Below are positions 1 through 8,936 of a stretch of 64,000 nucleotides of DNA, piece by piece. The notes under the pieces are model-generated. The model worked only from the letters and a program-made list of their open reading frames with translations, was not told the DNA's origin and did not search any database. Positions within the stretch are counted from its first letter, which is position 1. The number at the start of each line of letters is the position of its first letter. A program made the position numbers and the translations under genes. Origin of the DNA: CAIVAT01 sp964473485 (GTDB taxonomy: Bacteria; Bacteroidota; Bacteroidia; Bacteroidales; FEN-979); assembly GCA_964473485.1 (NCBI GenBank), contig CAYYPH010000004.1:62001-126000 (forward strand), given 5' to 3'.

Positions 1-2
1 AT

Positions 3-104
3 AAACCTGGCTACTACTCATATTCCCGTTTCAATAAAAAGGTAATCTTTGAACATCGCAGAACGTTTTACGGCCTGATATACGGCATCGTTGCGGCCAG
101 ATGA
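3..104 (+). CDS. possible C-terminal end of a gene entering from the left
   Basis: An open frame runs in from the window edge for 33 codons to a TGA at 102-104. The peptide is rich in Tyr, Phe, Arg and Lys and ends in GLIYGIVAAR, which looks protein-like. It is too short to assign to a family. The following 130 bases up to the convergent peroxiredoxin gene hold no other feature I can support. It could also be a chance open frame. Confidence 0.3.
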   Translation, partial: KPGYYSYSRFNKKVIFEHRRTFYGLIYGIVAAR

Positions 105-236
105 CAGGCAGAATTCAAAGCATGCCTGGTGTACGCTTACGGTCCATATGTATTCATGAAAAACGGAAGAAATTGGTTAAGAGGCAATCGAACGTAAGCT
201 GCAAGGATCTCTGTTCGATTTGCTTTCATGATCGGT

Positions 237-971
237 TTATTTTGATTCTTTAAGTATCTTCAGCGCTTCGTCAACATGCCTGGTGGCATTCATCTGCGAG
301 TTGAAAATGTAAATTACTTTACCCGTTTTATCGGCTACATAAGTTACACGGCCCGGTATTAATCCCAGGAAATTGGTTGGCACGCCGAATTGTTTGCGGA
401 TTTTATTGCCTTCGTCGCTCAGCAGGGTAAACGTGAGCCTGTGTTTAAGGGCAAATTCTTTGTGGCTTTTAACCGATTGTCCGCTGATGCCAATAATTAC
501 CGCATCGGCTTCCTTAAAAACCTCGAACTGATCCTGGAAGGAGCAGGCCTGCGCGGTGCAGCCGGGACTGTCATCTTTGGGATAGAAATAGACCACCAGG
601 TTCTTTTTCCCGATAACGGAATTCATATCAAATAAATTCCCGTTCTGATCGGGTAAAACAAAGGATGGGATAACGCTGCCAATTTTTAGCTCGTTCATTT
701 GATTGTCTTTGTGAAGGGATAAATAAGCGGTGAATAAAATCAGGTAAACCACGAGGTAGAAGCGGTAAAAATTTCGCAACTTCAGGTAGTTCCTGTTTTC
801 GGGATACATATTGCCGAAAAGCGCTTTCAGCTCTTTCCAGAAATATGGTTTGACGTTGATGGTCCAGGTATCGGTCTGGTAAACGATCTTGCGGAACTTA
901 CTTCGGTAGAAAGTGAGGGGCAATCCCCAGACAATAAATAAGATAAGCCAGATATTTTCGAGAATGAACAT
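237..971 (-). CDS. membrane-anchored peroxiredoxin (Bcp/PrxQ type)
   Basis: The C-terminal part, from about residue 92, is a complete thioredoxin-fold peroxiredoxin of the Bcp/PrxQ class. It contains YFYPKDDSPGCTAQAC with peroxidatic Cys138 and a resolving Cys143 five residues later, as in atypical two-Cys enzymes. The family reduces hydroperoxides with thioredoxin as electron donor. The first 91 residues are not part of the family: they carry two hydrophobic segments (about 5-20 and 69-86) separated by an aromatic- and Lys-rich stretch, which suggests a membrane anchor. Met92 (MNELKIGS) would give an ordinary soluble enzyme of 153 residues, so an internal start cannot be excluded. The upstream part is uninterrupted and looks like real membrane protein. 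Function is secure; the anchor is inferred. Confidence 0.85.
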   Translation of the reverse strand: MFILENIWLILFIVWGLPLTFYRSKFRKIVYQTDTWTINVKPYFWKELKALFGNMYPENRNYLKLRNFYRFYLVVYLILFTAYLSLHKDNQMNELKIGSVIPSFVLPDQNGNLFDMNSVIGKKNLVVYFYPKDDSPGCTAQACSFQDQFEVFKEADAVIIGISGQSVKSHKEFALKHRLTFTLLSDEGNKIRKQFGVPTNFLGLIPGRVTYVADKTGKVIYIFNSQMNATRHVDEALKILKESK

Positions 972-1090
972 GGTTGTTTGTGTTATTGGTTCTGGCTGTT
1001 TGTATCAAAGGCTTAATGCTTCACAATCGATGGTTCAGGATTCAAATGTAACCAAAAAAATCGTGTTACGGATCAACGCTTTATTTAAGG

Positions 1091-2299
1091 CTAATCCACG
1101 ATTAACCGGTGGGTCTGATAGCCCTTTTGGCGTTCAAGGGTAACAAAATAGAGGCCCTTTGCCAGGGATACGGTGGAGATTTCGGTTCGGGAATCACGGA
1201 TCTGGCCGGTATACACCTCTCTGCCGGATAGATGGTGGATCCTGATGGTCGGAGTTCCCTCTAATTCCTTTACCTGCAAAGTAAACCTGCCTGTTGCCGG
1301 GTTGGGAAAGATGGATACACCGGGGTTCTCCTTTTCACTCACCGACACAATCCCATACCTTTCCTGAGCAAACTGGTAATTGTCGCAAACCACTTCGGAA
1401 ACCATGCCGGGGACAAATCCTGTTTGATACGTATTGCTGTAAGTATCAAATAAGATCATGCTCATCACATTGTTCGTATCGAAACCGATAATCATCAGGC
1501 TGCCCGAGTTCTGATCAAAGGATGACGACCCGGCCACATAAGCGGTAACTCCATCCAGCCATCCCCTCGTCAGGACTTCTCCGGAGGTTTTGTCGATCTC
1601 TACCACCTTAAAGCCGATGAAGGTAAAGGTTGTGTCGTATTCTGAAGAACAGGCGAATAGTTTATCGTTGATATTGTCGTAATTCACACCGAAAATACTT
1701 GCAGTGGTTGACAACAGCGGTGTTTTCGAATAGGTAAAAACAGGGTTTCTCACTTCAATGGCAAACAGGCAAAGGGAGTTGGACCCGTCAATCCCCGCAT
1801 AATACAGTATACCGTTGTCGGAATCAAAACCGGTGGCATCGGAGATGATCCCGGGTATACCCGGCTCGCTGATAACACCCAGCAAACTGTCCGTTCCTGT
1901 AATGATATCGTATTCGTATACTGCAATGTAGCCCGGTGAACCTGATGTAAGGTTGTAGATCTTACCGGTGCTCATGTCGATCTCCGTAATGCCTGAAAGA
2001 GAAGCGGAAGGGCTCATCACGGTATCATTGGTAACCGTGTTGAAGGTGAGCAATCCGAAGGAAGTGGACGTGAGGCCGGTAAGATAATAGTTGCTGTTGT
2101 AGGCATCGAATACCGATGAACCCATGACGTAGCCTTGCAAAGGACTTGGGTGAATTGTAACCGACATGGGATCGAAGGCCTGCCATTTGACAATGTCAAC
2201 CGTACCTGAGCCGGCGCGCGCCCCTACAAGGCTGATCTGGGTCCGCCCGACGGGAATGATGGCTAAATAAAGAAAAACTAAGGACAATATTGTTCTCAT
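1091..2299 (-). CDS. secreted beta-rich protein with T9SS sorting domain
   Basis: The start at 2299 was chosen because the protein then begins with a signal peptide (MRTILSLVFLYLAIIPVGRT); the longer frame to 2350 adds 17 untypical residues. The body of about 300 residues is rich in Gly, Ser, Thr and Asp with repeated patterns such as YDNINDKLFACSS and DSDNGILYYAGID, suggesting a beta-propeller-like fold, but I recognise no named domain. The last 75 residues form a type A T9SS sorting domain (IFPNPATGRFTL, then LSGREVYTG and LAKGLYFVTL). The domain directs export across the outer membrane and removal of the domain itself. The gene lies 69 bases downstream of the fasciclin gene on the same strand and may be co-transcribed. 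Substrate or ligand unknown. Confidence 0.8.
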   Translation of the reverse strand: MRTILSLVFLYLAIIPVGRTQISLVGARAGSGTVDIVKWQAFDPMSVTIHPSPLQGYVMGSSVFDAYNSNYYLTGLTSTSFGLLTFNTVTNDTVMSPSASLSGITEIDMSTGKIYNLTSGSPGYIAVYEYDIITGTDSLLGVISEPGIPGIISDATGFDSDNGILYYAGIDGSNSLCLFAIEVRNPVFTYSKTPLLSTTASIFGVNYDNINDKLFACSSEYDTTFTFIGFKVVEIDKTSGEVLTRGWLDGVTAYVAGSSSFDQNSGSLMIIGFDTNNVMSMILFDTYSNTYQTGFVPGMVSEVVCDNYQFAQERYGIVSVSEKENPGVSIFPNPATGRFTLQVKELEGTPTIRIHHLSGREVYTGQIRDSRTEISTVSLAKGLYFVTLERQKGYQTHRLIVD

Positions 2300-2368
2300 G
2301 GTCGTGAAGTTAATTCCATTTGATTGATATAATGATCTACTTGAAAACACGCGCTAAACGGTTGGTTG

Positions 2369-2890
2369 TTACTTGGGCATCGAAACTGCATCGGTAACAT
2401 GGATCACACCATTGCTACCTTTCAGGTCGGCGGCGATCACCGTTGCTTTTCCGCCTTTGGCATCCGTCAGGACCACCTTTCCGTTTTCGACGGAAGCTTT
2501 CAGGTCCTGGCCATTGACGGTTTTAAGAACGGCAGTTCCATTGCTTTTCTTGATCATTGCTGTCAGTGTGGCTGCATCCACATTGCCGATCACCACATGG
2601 TAGGTAAGGATGCCTGCAAGGGTGGCCTTGTTTTCCGGTTTCAACAGGTTGGCCAGGGCATCGGCCGGAATCTTGTCAAATGCTGCATTGGTCGGAGCAA
2701 ATACCGTGAAGGGGCCATTGCCGCTGAGTGTGGGCACAAGGTCGGCCGCCTTTAAGGCTGTAACAAGGGTTGTGTGGTCTTTCGAACCGGCGGCAATGTC
2801 GACAATGGATTTATCACCAGTGGCCTGTGCCTGGTTCATCATAAAGACCGAGCAGATCAATCCTGCGAAGATATATTTCAGAGTTTTCAT
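2369..2890 (-). CDS. secreted fasciclin (FAS1) domain protein
   Basis: A signal peptide (about residues 1-23, ending QAQA) is followed by one complete FAS1 domain. The two conserved family boxes are visible: the H1 region GPFTVFAPTNAAFDKIP and the H2 region NGVIHVTDAVSMPK at the very end, with the YH pair in LTYHVVIGN between them. Single-domain FAS1 proteins of about 170 residues are common in bacteria and are thought to act in adhesion or extracellular matrix interactions. Whether this one is periplasmic or surface-exposed cannot be told: there is no lipobox and no T9SS domain. The family assignment is firm; the role is not known. Confidence 0.9.
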   Translation of the reverse strand: MKTLKYIFAGLICSVFMMNQAQATGDKSIVDIAAGSKDHTTLVTALKAADLVPTLSGNGPFTVFAPTNAAFDKIPADALANLLKPENKATLAGILTYHVVIGNVDAATLTAMIKKSNGTAVLKTVNGQDLKASVENGKVVLTDAKGGKATVIAADLKGSNGVIHVTDAVSMPK

Positions 2891-3135
2891 TTTTCGTTGG
2901 TTATTTGGTTAATTATCGATTATAAATTAGACTGATTTAAAATAAGACGAGAAGAAGGGTCAAATATTACAGAAAAGAAAAAAACTTCTCGGCAGGCCTG
3001 GGGAGGAAATAAAAGTAAGCAGAAAAATCACTCACAAATCGTGATTAAATTGTTCAAGGAATCACATAAAGTTATATAAATGTTGTAATTTCAACACCAA
3101 ATTAACTGGTAGAGATCAATAAATCATCCTGATCT

Positions 3136-6100
3136 ATGAAAAGTTATACCGGAACCCTGATTGCACTGCTATTCTGCAGTGTAACCTTTGGACAACTTAC
3201 CGGGATCAAGACCATCCCCGGCGATTATGCCACCATCGTATCGGCTGTTGAGGCCTTGAATACATCCGGGGTCGGAGGCGGCGGGGTGATCTTTGATATT
3301 GCTGCCGGTTACATCGAGACCATAGCGGCCCCCATCGGGGTAACCGCCACGGGCACGCTGGCCAACCCCATCATTTTCAGGAAATCGGGTTCCGGCAACA
3401 ACCCCCTCATCACCGCTTACACTGGCACATCCACGCCTGCTTCGGCCGTGCAGGATGGCATCTGGTACCTCTCTGGATCAGATTATGTGACCATCGAAGG
3501 GATCGACCTGAAGGATCCCAACACCGCCAACCCGGCCACCATGGAATACGGATTCGGCCTGTTCAAAGCCGGCCCGGCCGACGGTTGCCAGCACGTTACG
3601 ATCCGAAACTGCACCGTGACCCTGAACCGGGTAAACACCGCCGCCGGCACCGCACCCTCCATGGATGGTTCCCGGGCTGTCAACATGATCAACGCAATGG
3701 TCACCGACCAGGTCACCGAACTGGTACCGGCAGATGCCGGCGGGACCAATTCGTACAACCAGTTTTACGGCAACACCTTCCAGAACTGCCACACCGGGAT
3801 CGCCCTGAGCGGGTATGCCGCAACCAGCCCCTTCGCCCTGGGGGATACCGGTAATGATATCGGGGGTACGCTGCCTGCAACAGGTAACACCGTGATCAAT
3901 TTCGGCGGGGGAACATCGGCAGTCACCCCCACCGCCGGAATCAGGGTCAACCACCAGTGGGGGATCAACATCTCCAACAACATCGTGAACAATAACAATG
4001 GTTCAGGTGTCAACCACACCCTGACCATCAGGGGTATCTTTCTTCAGGGCGGGACCAGCGCGAACACAACGATTGCCAGCAACCAGGTCACTGTAAAGGG
4101 TGGAGGCACTTCAAGCGTCATGTACGGGATCGACAATGGCGCCGGATCTTCCGCTGCCGGCAACACCATCTCCATCACCGGCAACACGGTGACCGGTTCC
4201 TATACGACCGCAACCGCCACATCCGCGCAGTATTACGCCATACAGAACACCTCCACGGCATCCATTGTCGACATTACCGGGAACACCATCACCGGTATCC
4301 AGCACAAAGGGGCGGGGACCCTTTTCGGGATCAGCGGAGGATCGCCGGTGAGCCTCAACATTACCGGCAATCTCATATCCGGCCTGACCAAAACGGGCAA
4401 CGGGCATCTGATCGGGATCAAACTGGGAACCGCCGTGAACAACGTCAGCAGCAACATCGTGGAAGGACTGAGCTGCACCGCCGTCAACAGCGACAAGGTG
4501 ATCTACGGGACGTACAACTTTGATGCTGCTACCACCGAATCGTTCAACGGCAATATTTTCCGCAACTTCTCGACCACCGGCACGTCGCTCCTCTACGGCA
4601 TCTATTGCAACTCCGTCAACGGGAATAAAACAATTACCAACAACCAGGCTTACAACTTCAGTACGACAGGCAACGGGATGATGATCGGGATCTACATGAA
4701 TACCGGGTTAACCGATGTAGTGAGCAACAACGATGTGCATGATTTTAACCTCACCGGGACCACCAGTGGTGTCAGAACACTGGTCGGGATCTGGATCGGG
4801 TCTGGCACCAGCAATGCAATCAACGATAACATCATCCAGGGATTAACCTGTGCATCGGGGAGTTCGGGAACTGTTTATGGCATTTATTTCACCGCAGGGC
4901 ATACCAATAACACCTGCCGCAACCTGATCCGCAACCTTTCATCACTCTCATCCACCCCGCAGGTTTACGGAATCTATGTCGGCAGTGCAGGCACCAATAC
5001 CAACAACATCTACAACAACTACATCAGCGATCTTCGCACCCCGGCTGCCAACAGCAGCCATCCCCTGGCCGGGATCAATGCCGCAGCCGGAGCTTTCTAC
5101 AACATTATGTACAACACCATTTACATCGACGGAACGAGCTCCGGGGCCAAGTTCGGAAGTTCTGCGCTTTACGTGTCCACCACCCCCCAAACCGTTGTGC
5201 GGAACAACATCCTGGTAAACAATACCATCCCAAAAGGAACCGGCATCGCGTCGGCGTACCGTCGTACATCCACCAGCCTTTCTTCGTACCTCGCGGCTTC
5301 GAACGCTAACGTTTACTGGGCCGGTGTGACCGAAGACGCCACTCACGCCATCTTCTACGATGAGACCAATATATACGGAATGACCGCTTTCAAAACCCTG
5401 GTCGGACCATCCAGGGATTCCGTTTCGGAGAGGGAACTGCCGCCTTTCATCCAGACCACTGCCACTCCATACGACCTCCACCTGGCCACCGTGGTGCCTA
5501 CGGCCTGCGAGAGCGGCGCGCTGCGGGTTACCGCGCCCTTTGTGATCAGCACCGACTATGACGAAGATATCCGGCAGGGCTACACCGGGTATACTGGTAG
5601 CGGCACCGCACCAGATATCGGCGCCGACGAATTCAACGGTCTGCCACTACCACTCCCGATGACAGTCACGGTTACGGTGGCCACCGAATCCTGCCATGGA
5701 AAGTGCAACGGCACAATCACCCTTGGGGTTACCGGAGGAATCCCGCCCTACACCTATGTCTGGTCGAACGGAGCGACGGGTCCGTCGCTGACGGGATTGT
5801 GCCCCGGAACTTTTACCGTAACGGTAAACGATTCCGGCAGCGGACAGTTTTCAGGGTCGTGGACCCTCGATCCCGTCGCGACACTGTGCGATACTTCCCT
5901 GGTTTCGGGAACACCGACCGGTACCGTTTGTTTCGATGCCGCCGGGGTGATCGTCGTGGCGGGGGCAAACGGGTCTTTCCTGGTTCAGCAGGGTGCCTCG
6001 GCCACCTTGATTGCCGGGGCATCCATCCGCTACCTCCCCGGAGCGACCGTCGAACAGGGGGGGTACATGCTCGGACAGATAGCACCTTCAGGACCTTTCT

Positions 6101-6405
6101 GCAGCGCCAGCCAGCTTCCGGTTGTGATAGCAGCTTCCGAACCCCAGGCAGCCATGATCCGGGGTCCCCGCTTCAGGATCTATCCCAATCCATCGGCGGG
6201 CGTATTTACGGTAAACCGCATGGTGCCGGGCATCACCACCCCTGTGATGCTCGAGCTGACAGACCTTCGCGGAGTGCGCGCCTGGAGCGGAACGATGGAC
6301 GGCGACCGGCAGGAGTTCAACCTGGCCGGCCTGACCCCGGGCCTCTATTTCCTTAAGATAAGAGACCGCGAAACAGCGGAGATCCTGAAGGTGGTCATAC
6401 GGTAA
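3136..6405 (+). CDS. large secreted beta-helix/SprB protein with T9SS sorting domain
   Basis: The signal peptide (MKSYTGTLIALLFCSVTFGQ) is followed by about 700 residues of right-handed parallel beta-helix, seen as a ladder of N-I-x-G-N-x-I and GIYxxxG turns (for example ITGNTVTGSYT, ITGNTITGIQH, ITGNLISGLTK). A GTAPDIGADEFNG segment near residues 825-835 closes the helix, as in many Bacteroidota surface proteins. Residues about 842-912 resemble a SprB repeat (TESCHGKCNGTITLGVTGG, then PYTYVWSNGAT). The last 75 residues are a T9SS sorting domain (YPNPSAGVFTV, LAGLTPGLYFLKI). Such proteins are exported to the surface and act as adhesins or polysaccharide-active proteins; no catalytic residues can be named. 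The gene stands alone between divergent neighbours. Confidence 0.85.
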   Translation: MKSYTGTLIALLFCSVTFGQLTGIKTIPGDYATIVSAVEALNTSGVGGGGVIFDIAAGYIETIAAPIGVTATGTLANPIIFRKSGSGNNPLITAYTGTSTPASAVQDGIWYLSGSDYVTIEGIDLKDPNTANPATMEYGFGLFKAGPADGCQHVTIRNCTVTLNRVNTAAGTAPSMDGSRAVNMINAMVTDQVTELVPADAGGTNSYNQFYGNTFQNCHTGIALSGYAATSPFALGDTGNDIGGTLPATGNTVINFGGGTSAVTPTAGIRVNHQWGINISNNIVNNNNGSGVNHTLTIRGIFLQGGTSANTTIASNQVTVKGGGTSSVMYGIDNGAGSSAAGNTISITGNTVTGSYTTATATSAQYYAIQNTSTASIVDITGNTITGIQHKGAGTLFGISGGSPVSLNITGNLISGLTKTGNGHLIGIKLGTAVNNVSSNIVEGLSCTAVNSDKVIYGTYNFDAATTESFNGNIFRNFSTTGTSLLYGIYCNSVNGNKTITNNQAYNFSTTGNGMMIGIYMNTGLTDVVSNNDVHDFNLTGTTSGVRTLVGIWIGSGTSNAINDNIIQGLTCASGSSGTVYGIYFTAGHTNNTCRNLIRNLSSLSSTPQVYGIYVGSAGTNTNNIYNNYISDLRTPAANSSHPLAGINAAAGAFYNIMYNTIYIDGTSSGAKFGSSALYVSTTPQTVVRNNILVNNTIPKGTGIASAYRRTSTSLSSYLAASNANVYWAGVTEDATHAIFYDETNIYGMTAFKTLVGPSRDSVSERELPPFIQTTATPYDLHLATVVPTACESGALRVTAPFVISTDYDEDIRQGYTGYTGSGTAPDIGADEFNGLPLPLPMTVTVTVATESCHGKCNGTITLGVTGGIPPYTYVWSNGATGPSLTGLCPGTFTVTVNDSGSGQFSGSWTLDPVATLCDTSLVSGTPTGTVCFDAAGVIVVAGANGSFLVQQGASATLIAGASIRYLPGATVEQGGYMLGQIAPSGPFCSASQLPVVIAASEPQAAMIRGPRFRIYPNPSAGVFTVNRMVPGITTPVMLELTDLRGVRAWSGTMDGDRQEFNLAGLTPGLYFLKIRDRETAEILKVVIR

Positions 6406-6604
6406 AGCAGCGAGCCGGGTTTCTTCGGGGATTCCCGCCGGATTGTTTTAAACCCTGAACTTCTTCACCAATTCTTTTTCATAAATGACTGAACTTGTTT
6501 CAGCACGGTTGACAATTTGCTGAAATCAGTTTTTTCCATCCCTCCTGCACTGCCTAAACTGCAAAAAACGCCAGAAACAGTTCCGGTGGTCGCAGAAAAC
6601 CGTT

Positions 6605-6634
6605 TTTGTTCCCCTTCCGGCCAGGGTAATTTTA
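6605..6634 (+). promoter_or_regulatory. predicted promoter of the nine-gene lipid-type operon
   Basis: TTTG at 6605-6608 and TAATTTTA at 6627-6634 are separated by 18 bases, close to the Bacteroidota pattern of a -33 TTG and a -7 TAnnTTTG. It lies 45 bases ahead of the first operon gene. No TPP-riboswitch core (CTGAGA) was found in the leader, which argues weakly against thiamine control of the ThiL-like gene. Confidence 0.45.
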
Positions 6635-6679
6635 CATCGTGATAACATACGGGACCATGTTCCGTGAAAATGAACGAAA

Positions 6680-7693
6680 ATGGACAGGGAAAGAGCGATA
6701 ATCGGCGTTATCCTGAACACGCTGAAGGGATCCGGGGATCATTTACAGCCATTGTTCAGCACCGATGCCGAGGCTTTCAGCCTGGCAGGAAAAAACCTGC
6801 TTTTCAGCACCGATGAATTTTCCGATGAGGACCTGTTCCGCGACCATGACCTGCATTCGCTTGGCTGGAATCTTGCAGCGGCCACCCTCAGCGATGTTTA
6901 TGCCGCGGGAGGCCAACCGCTGTTTTTCGGCCATTGCATCTCGGTGCCCCCCGCATGGAACCTTGACCGGGTCAGGATTTTCAGCAGCGGTATCGCCTCA
7001 TGCCTCGAAGCATCCGGTACCACGTTCATCGGCGGCGACCTTGGTTTTTCCGGAAAATGGCATTATACCGGTATCGTGATCGGGGAGGCCCTGAAACCCC
7101 TCACCCGGATGGGAGCATGCCCGGGCGATACCATTTATATGACCGGCAGGATCGGCAAGGGCAACCTGGAAGCCGCCCTGAAGCTGTATTCCTCCCACCC
7201 GGCCCTGAAACACGTGGTAAACCGCTACAACATCCGTTTCCCGCTGCGAAAGGATGAATCGGCGCTGGTCCGCCAATACGCAAACTGTTGCATCGACACC
7301 AGCGACGGGGTGCTGAAGGCGCTGCAGATCATCGCCCTGCTCAACCACGTGGGATTCACCGCAGGCAACCTGCCCTATGCCCGCGAAGGGCTCATCGCAA
7401 CACGCCTGCTGGGCAAGCCCCCGGAGCTGCTCTTCCTCGGCGAATCGGGCGAATACGAGCTCCTGTTCACGGTCGGCAGGGCCGCGGAACAGGAGATGCT
7501 TGCGGAGGCCGCGCAAAAAGGGATGGAGTTCCACAGGATCGGGCAGATCACGGAATCGCCCGATATGTGGCTGGTGAAAAAGAACGACCGCATCGACCTC
7601 CGTAGGTTCGACTTTTCCGCGAGGGATTTCGGCGATGTGGAATCTTACCTGGATAAACTGATAAAAACATTGCGGGATGGACACATCGAATAA
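6680..7693 (+). CDS. AIR synthase/ThiL-superfamily ATP-dependent enzyme
   Basis: The protein follows the ThiL/PurM/HypE/SelD fold along its length: ATLSDVYAAGGQP in the N-terminal domain, GGD at 118-120, GACPGDTIYMTGRIG, the Asp motif CIDTSDGV near 205-211 and GESGEYELLFTVG in the C-terminal domain. These match the ThiL signatures (LSD.AAMGA.P, PGD.i.vTG, DISDGL, GEDYELLFT). It departs from true thiamine-monophosphate kinases at the N terminus, where GDDAA is replaced by SGDHLQ, and in GEDYE becoming GEYE. The family uses ATP to phosphorylate a substrate or to activate an amide for cyclisation. The stop overlaps the next gene by 17 bases, so it almost certainly serves the cluster rather than thiamine synthesis. 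Superfamily is secure; the reaction is unknown. Confidence 0.75.
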   Translation: MDRERAIIGVILNTLKGSGDHLQPLFSTDAEAFSLAGKNLLFSTDEFSDEDLFRDHDLHSLGWNLAAATLSDVYAAGGQPLFFGHCISVPPAWNLDRVRIFSSGIASCLEASGTTFIGGDLGFSGKWHYTGIVIGEALKPLTRMGACPGDTIYMTGRIGKGNLEAALKLYSSHPALKHVVNRYNIRFPLRKDESALVRQYANCCIDTSDGVLKALQIIALLNHVGFTAGNLPYAREGLIATRLLGKPPELLFLGESGEYELLFTVGRAAEQEMLAEAAQKGMEFHRIGQITESPDMWLVKKNDRIDLRRFDFSARDFGDVESYLDKLIKTLRDGHIE

Positions 7694-8936
7694 ACGGGTC
7701 GTGATCACGGGCATCGGGCCCGTGACGGCCATCGGAACCGGAAAGGATGAATTCTGGAGCAACCTCCTGGCGGGAAACGCAAACATACGGGAGATACCGC
7801 CTGGCTTCAGCGAACATTACCCGTTCCGGTCGCGGTTCTACGTGCCTTTCCCCGAAGTGAAGCCCGAAGAATACGGGATACCCGGAAAGTACGGCATCCT
7901 GATGGAATCCTCGACAAAAGCAGCCGTCGTCGCAGCCAGGCTGGCGCTTGAAGACGCCGGTTTCAGCTGGCCTGAAGAGAAGATGGACCTGGGGCTGGAT
8001 CCCCTCCGGTGCCGGATCATCCTCGGCACGGGGATCTGCTGCCTGAAAGCCGGCTTCGAAGCCCACGCGGCGCATGCGCTGAACCCTGCGCTCCGGTACA
8101 ACAGGATGGTCATCCCGATGATCATGCCCGATTCGGCCTCTTCCTGGATCTCGATACTCTGCGGCATCACGGGAGCGAACTACACCATCAACGCATCCTG
8201 CGCCTCGGGAACGGTTGCCATCGGCGAGGCTTACCGCCAGGTAAGCTGCGGCGAAGCCGACATGGTACTCGCAGGGGGGGTGGAATGCCTGAAAGACGAA
8301 TCAGGGACGGTCATGCGCGGTTTTGACGGCCTGGGGACCCTGACGACCAGCAACGACGGATTTCCCCGTCCGTTCTCCGCTGAACGGAGCGGGTTCCTTT
8401 TTGCCGAGGGCGGGGCCTGCATCCTGGTGCTTGAATCGCTGGAAAGGGCCCGGGAGAGAGGAGCTGCGGCGTACGCCGAGATCCTGGGATTCGGATCCTG
8501 CAGCGACGCTTACAGCATCGTGCAGATGGACCCCGCCGGTGAACACATCATCGCCATGCTGGACCAACTGGCCGGCGGGCAAACGATCGACTATTTCAAC
8601 ACCCACGGCACCGGCACCCAGCTGAACGACGAAACCGAAGCATTGATGCTCCGCACCTTGTTCGGGGCCACGGAAACACAGCCATTGATCAACTCCACCA
8701 AGGGCATCCTGGGCCATTCCATCGGGGCCAGCGGCGCCATCGAGGCGGCCGTGACGGCGTTCTCCATCCGTCATTCCACCGTTCACCGCAACATCCTCGG
8801 CCAGGCCATCGGCGACCTCAACCTCCCCGCCGAAAACACCCCGTGCGACATCCGGCACGCCATCTCCGCCTCTTACGGTTTCGGCGGCCACAATGCCGCC
8901 CTGCTGTTCGGCAAACCCCCGGAGGCCACCCCATGA
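7677..8936 (+). CDS. beta-ketoacyl-ACP synthase (KAS II-like)
   Basis: A full-length condensing enzyme of 419 residues starting VVITGIGPVTAIG. The catalytic triad is intact: Cys175 in NASCASGTVAIG, His310 in FNTHGTGTQLND and His347 in STKGILGHSIGASGAIE. It should extend an acyl thioester by decarboxylative condensation with malonyl-ACP, and the acyl carrier protein six genes downstream in the same operon is the likely partner. The start lies inside the preceding gene and the stop overlaps the next start (ATGA), so translation is coupled on both sides. The active-site Cys argues against a chain-length-factor role. Whether it makes a fatty chain or a short polyketide cannot be read from sequence. 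Confidence 0.92.
   Translation: MDTSNKRVVITGIGPVTAIGTGKDEFWSNLLAGNANIREIPPGFSEHYPFRSRFYVPFPEVKPEEYGIPGKYGILMESSTKAAVVAARLALEDAGFSWPEEKMDLGLDPLRCRIILGTGICCLKAGFEAHAAHALNPALRYNRMVIPMIMPDSASSWISILCGITGANYTINASCASGTVAIGEAYRQVSCGEADMVLAGGVECLKDESGTVMRGFDGLGTLTTSNDGFPRPFSAERSGFLFAEGGACILVLESLERARERGAAAYAEILGFGSCSDAYSIVQMDPAGEHIIAMLDQLAGGQTIDYFNTHGTGTQLNDETEALMLRTLFGATETQPLINSTKGILGHSIGASGAIEAAVTAFSIRHSTVHRNILGQAIGDLNLPAENTPCDIRHAISASYGFGGHNAALLFGKPPEATP

Noticed and set aside
6526..6680. TPP riboswitch ahead of the ThiL-like gene
   Set aside because: No CTGAGA core or matching stems could be found in the leader.
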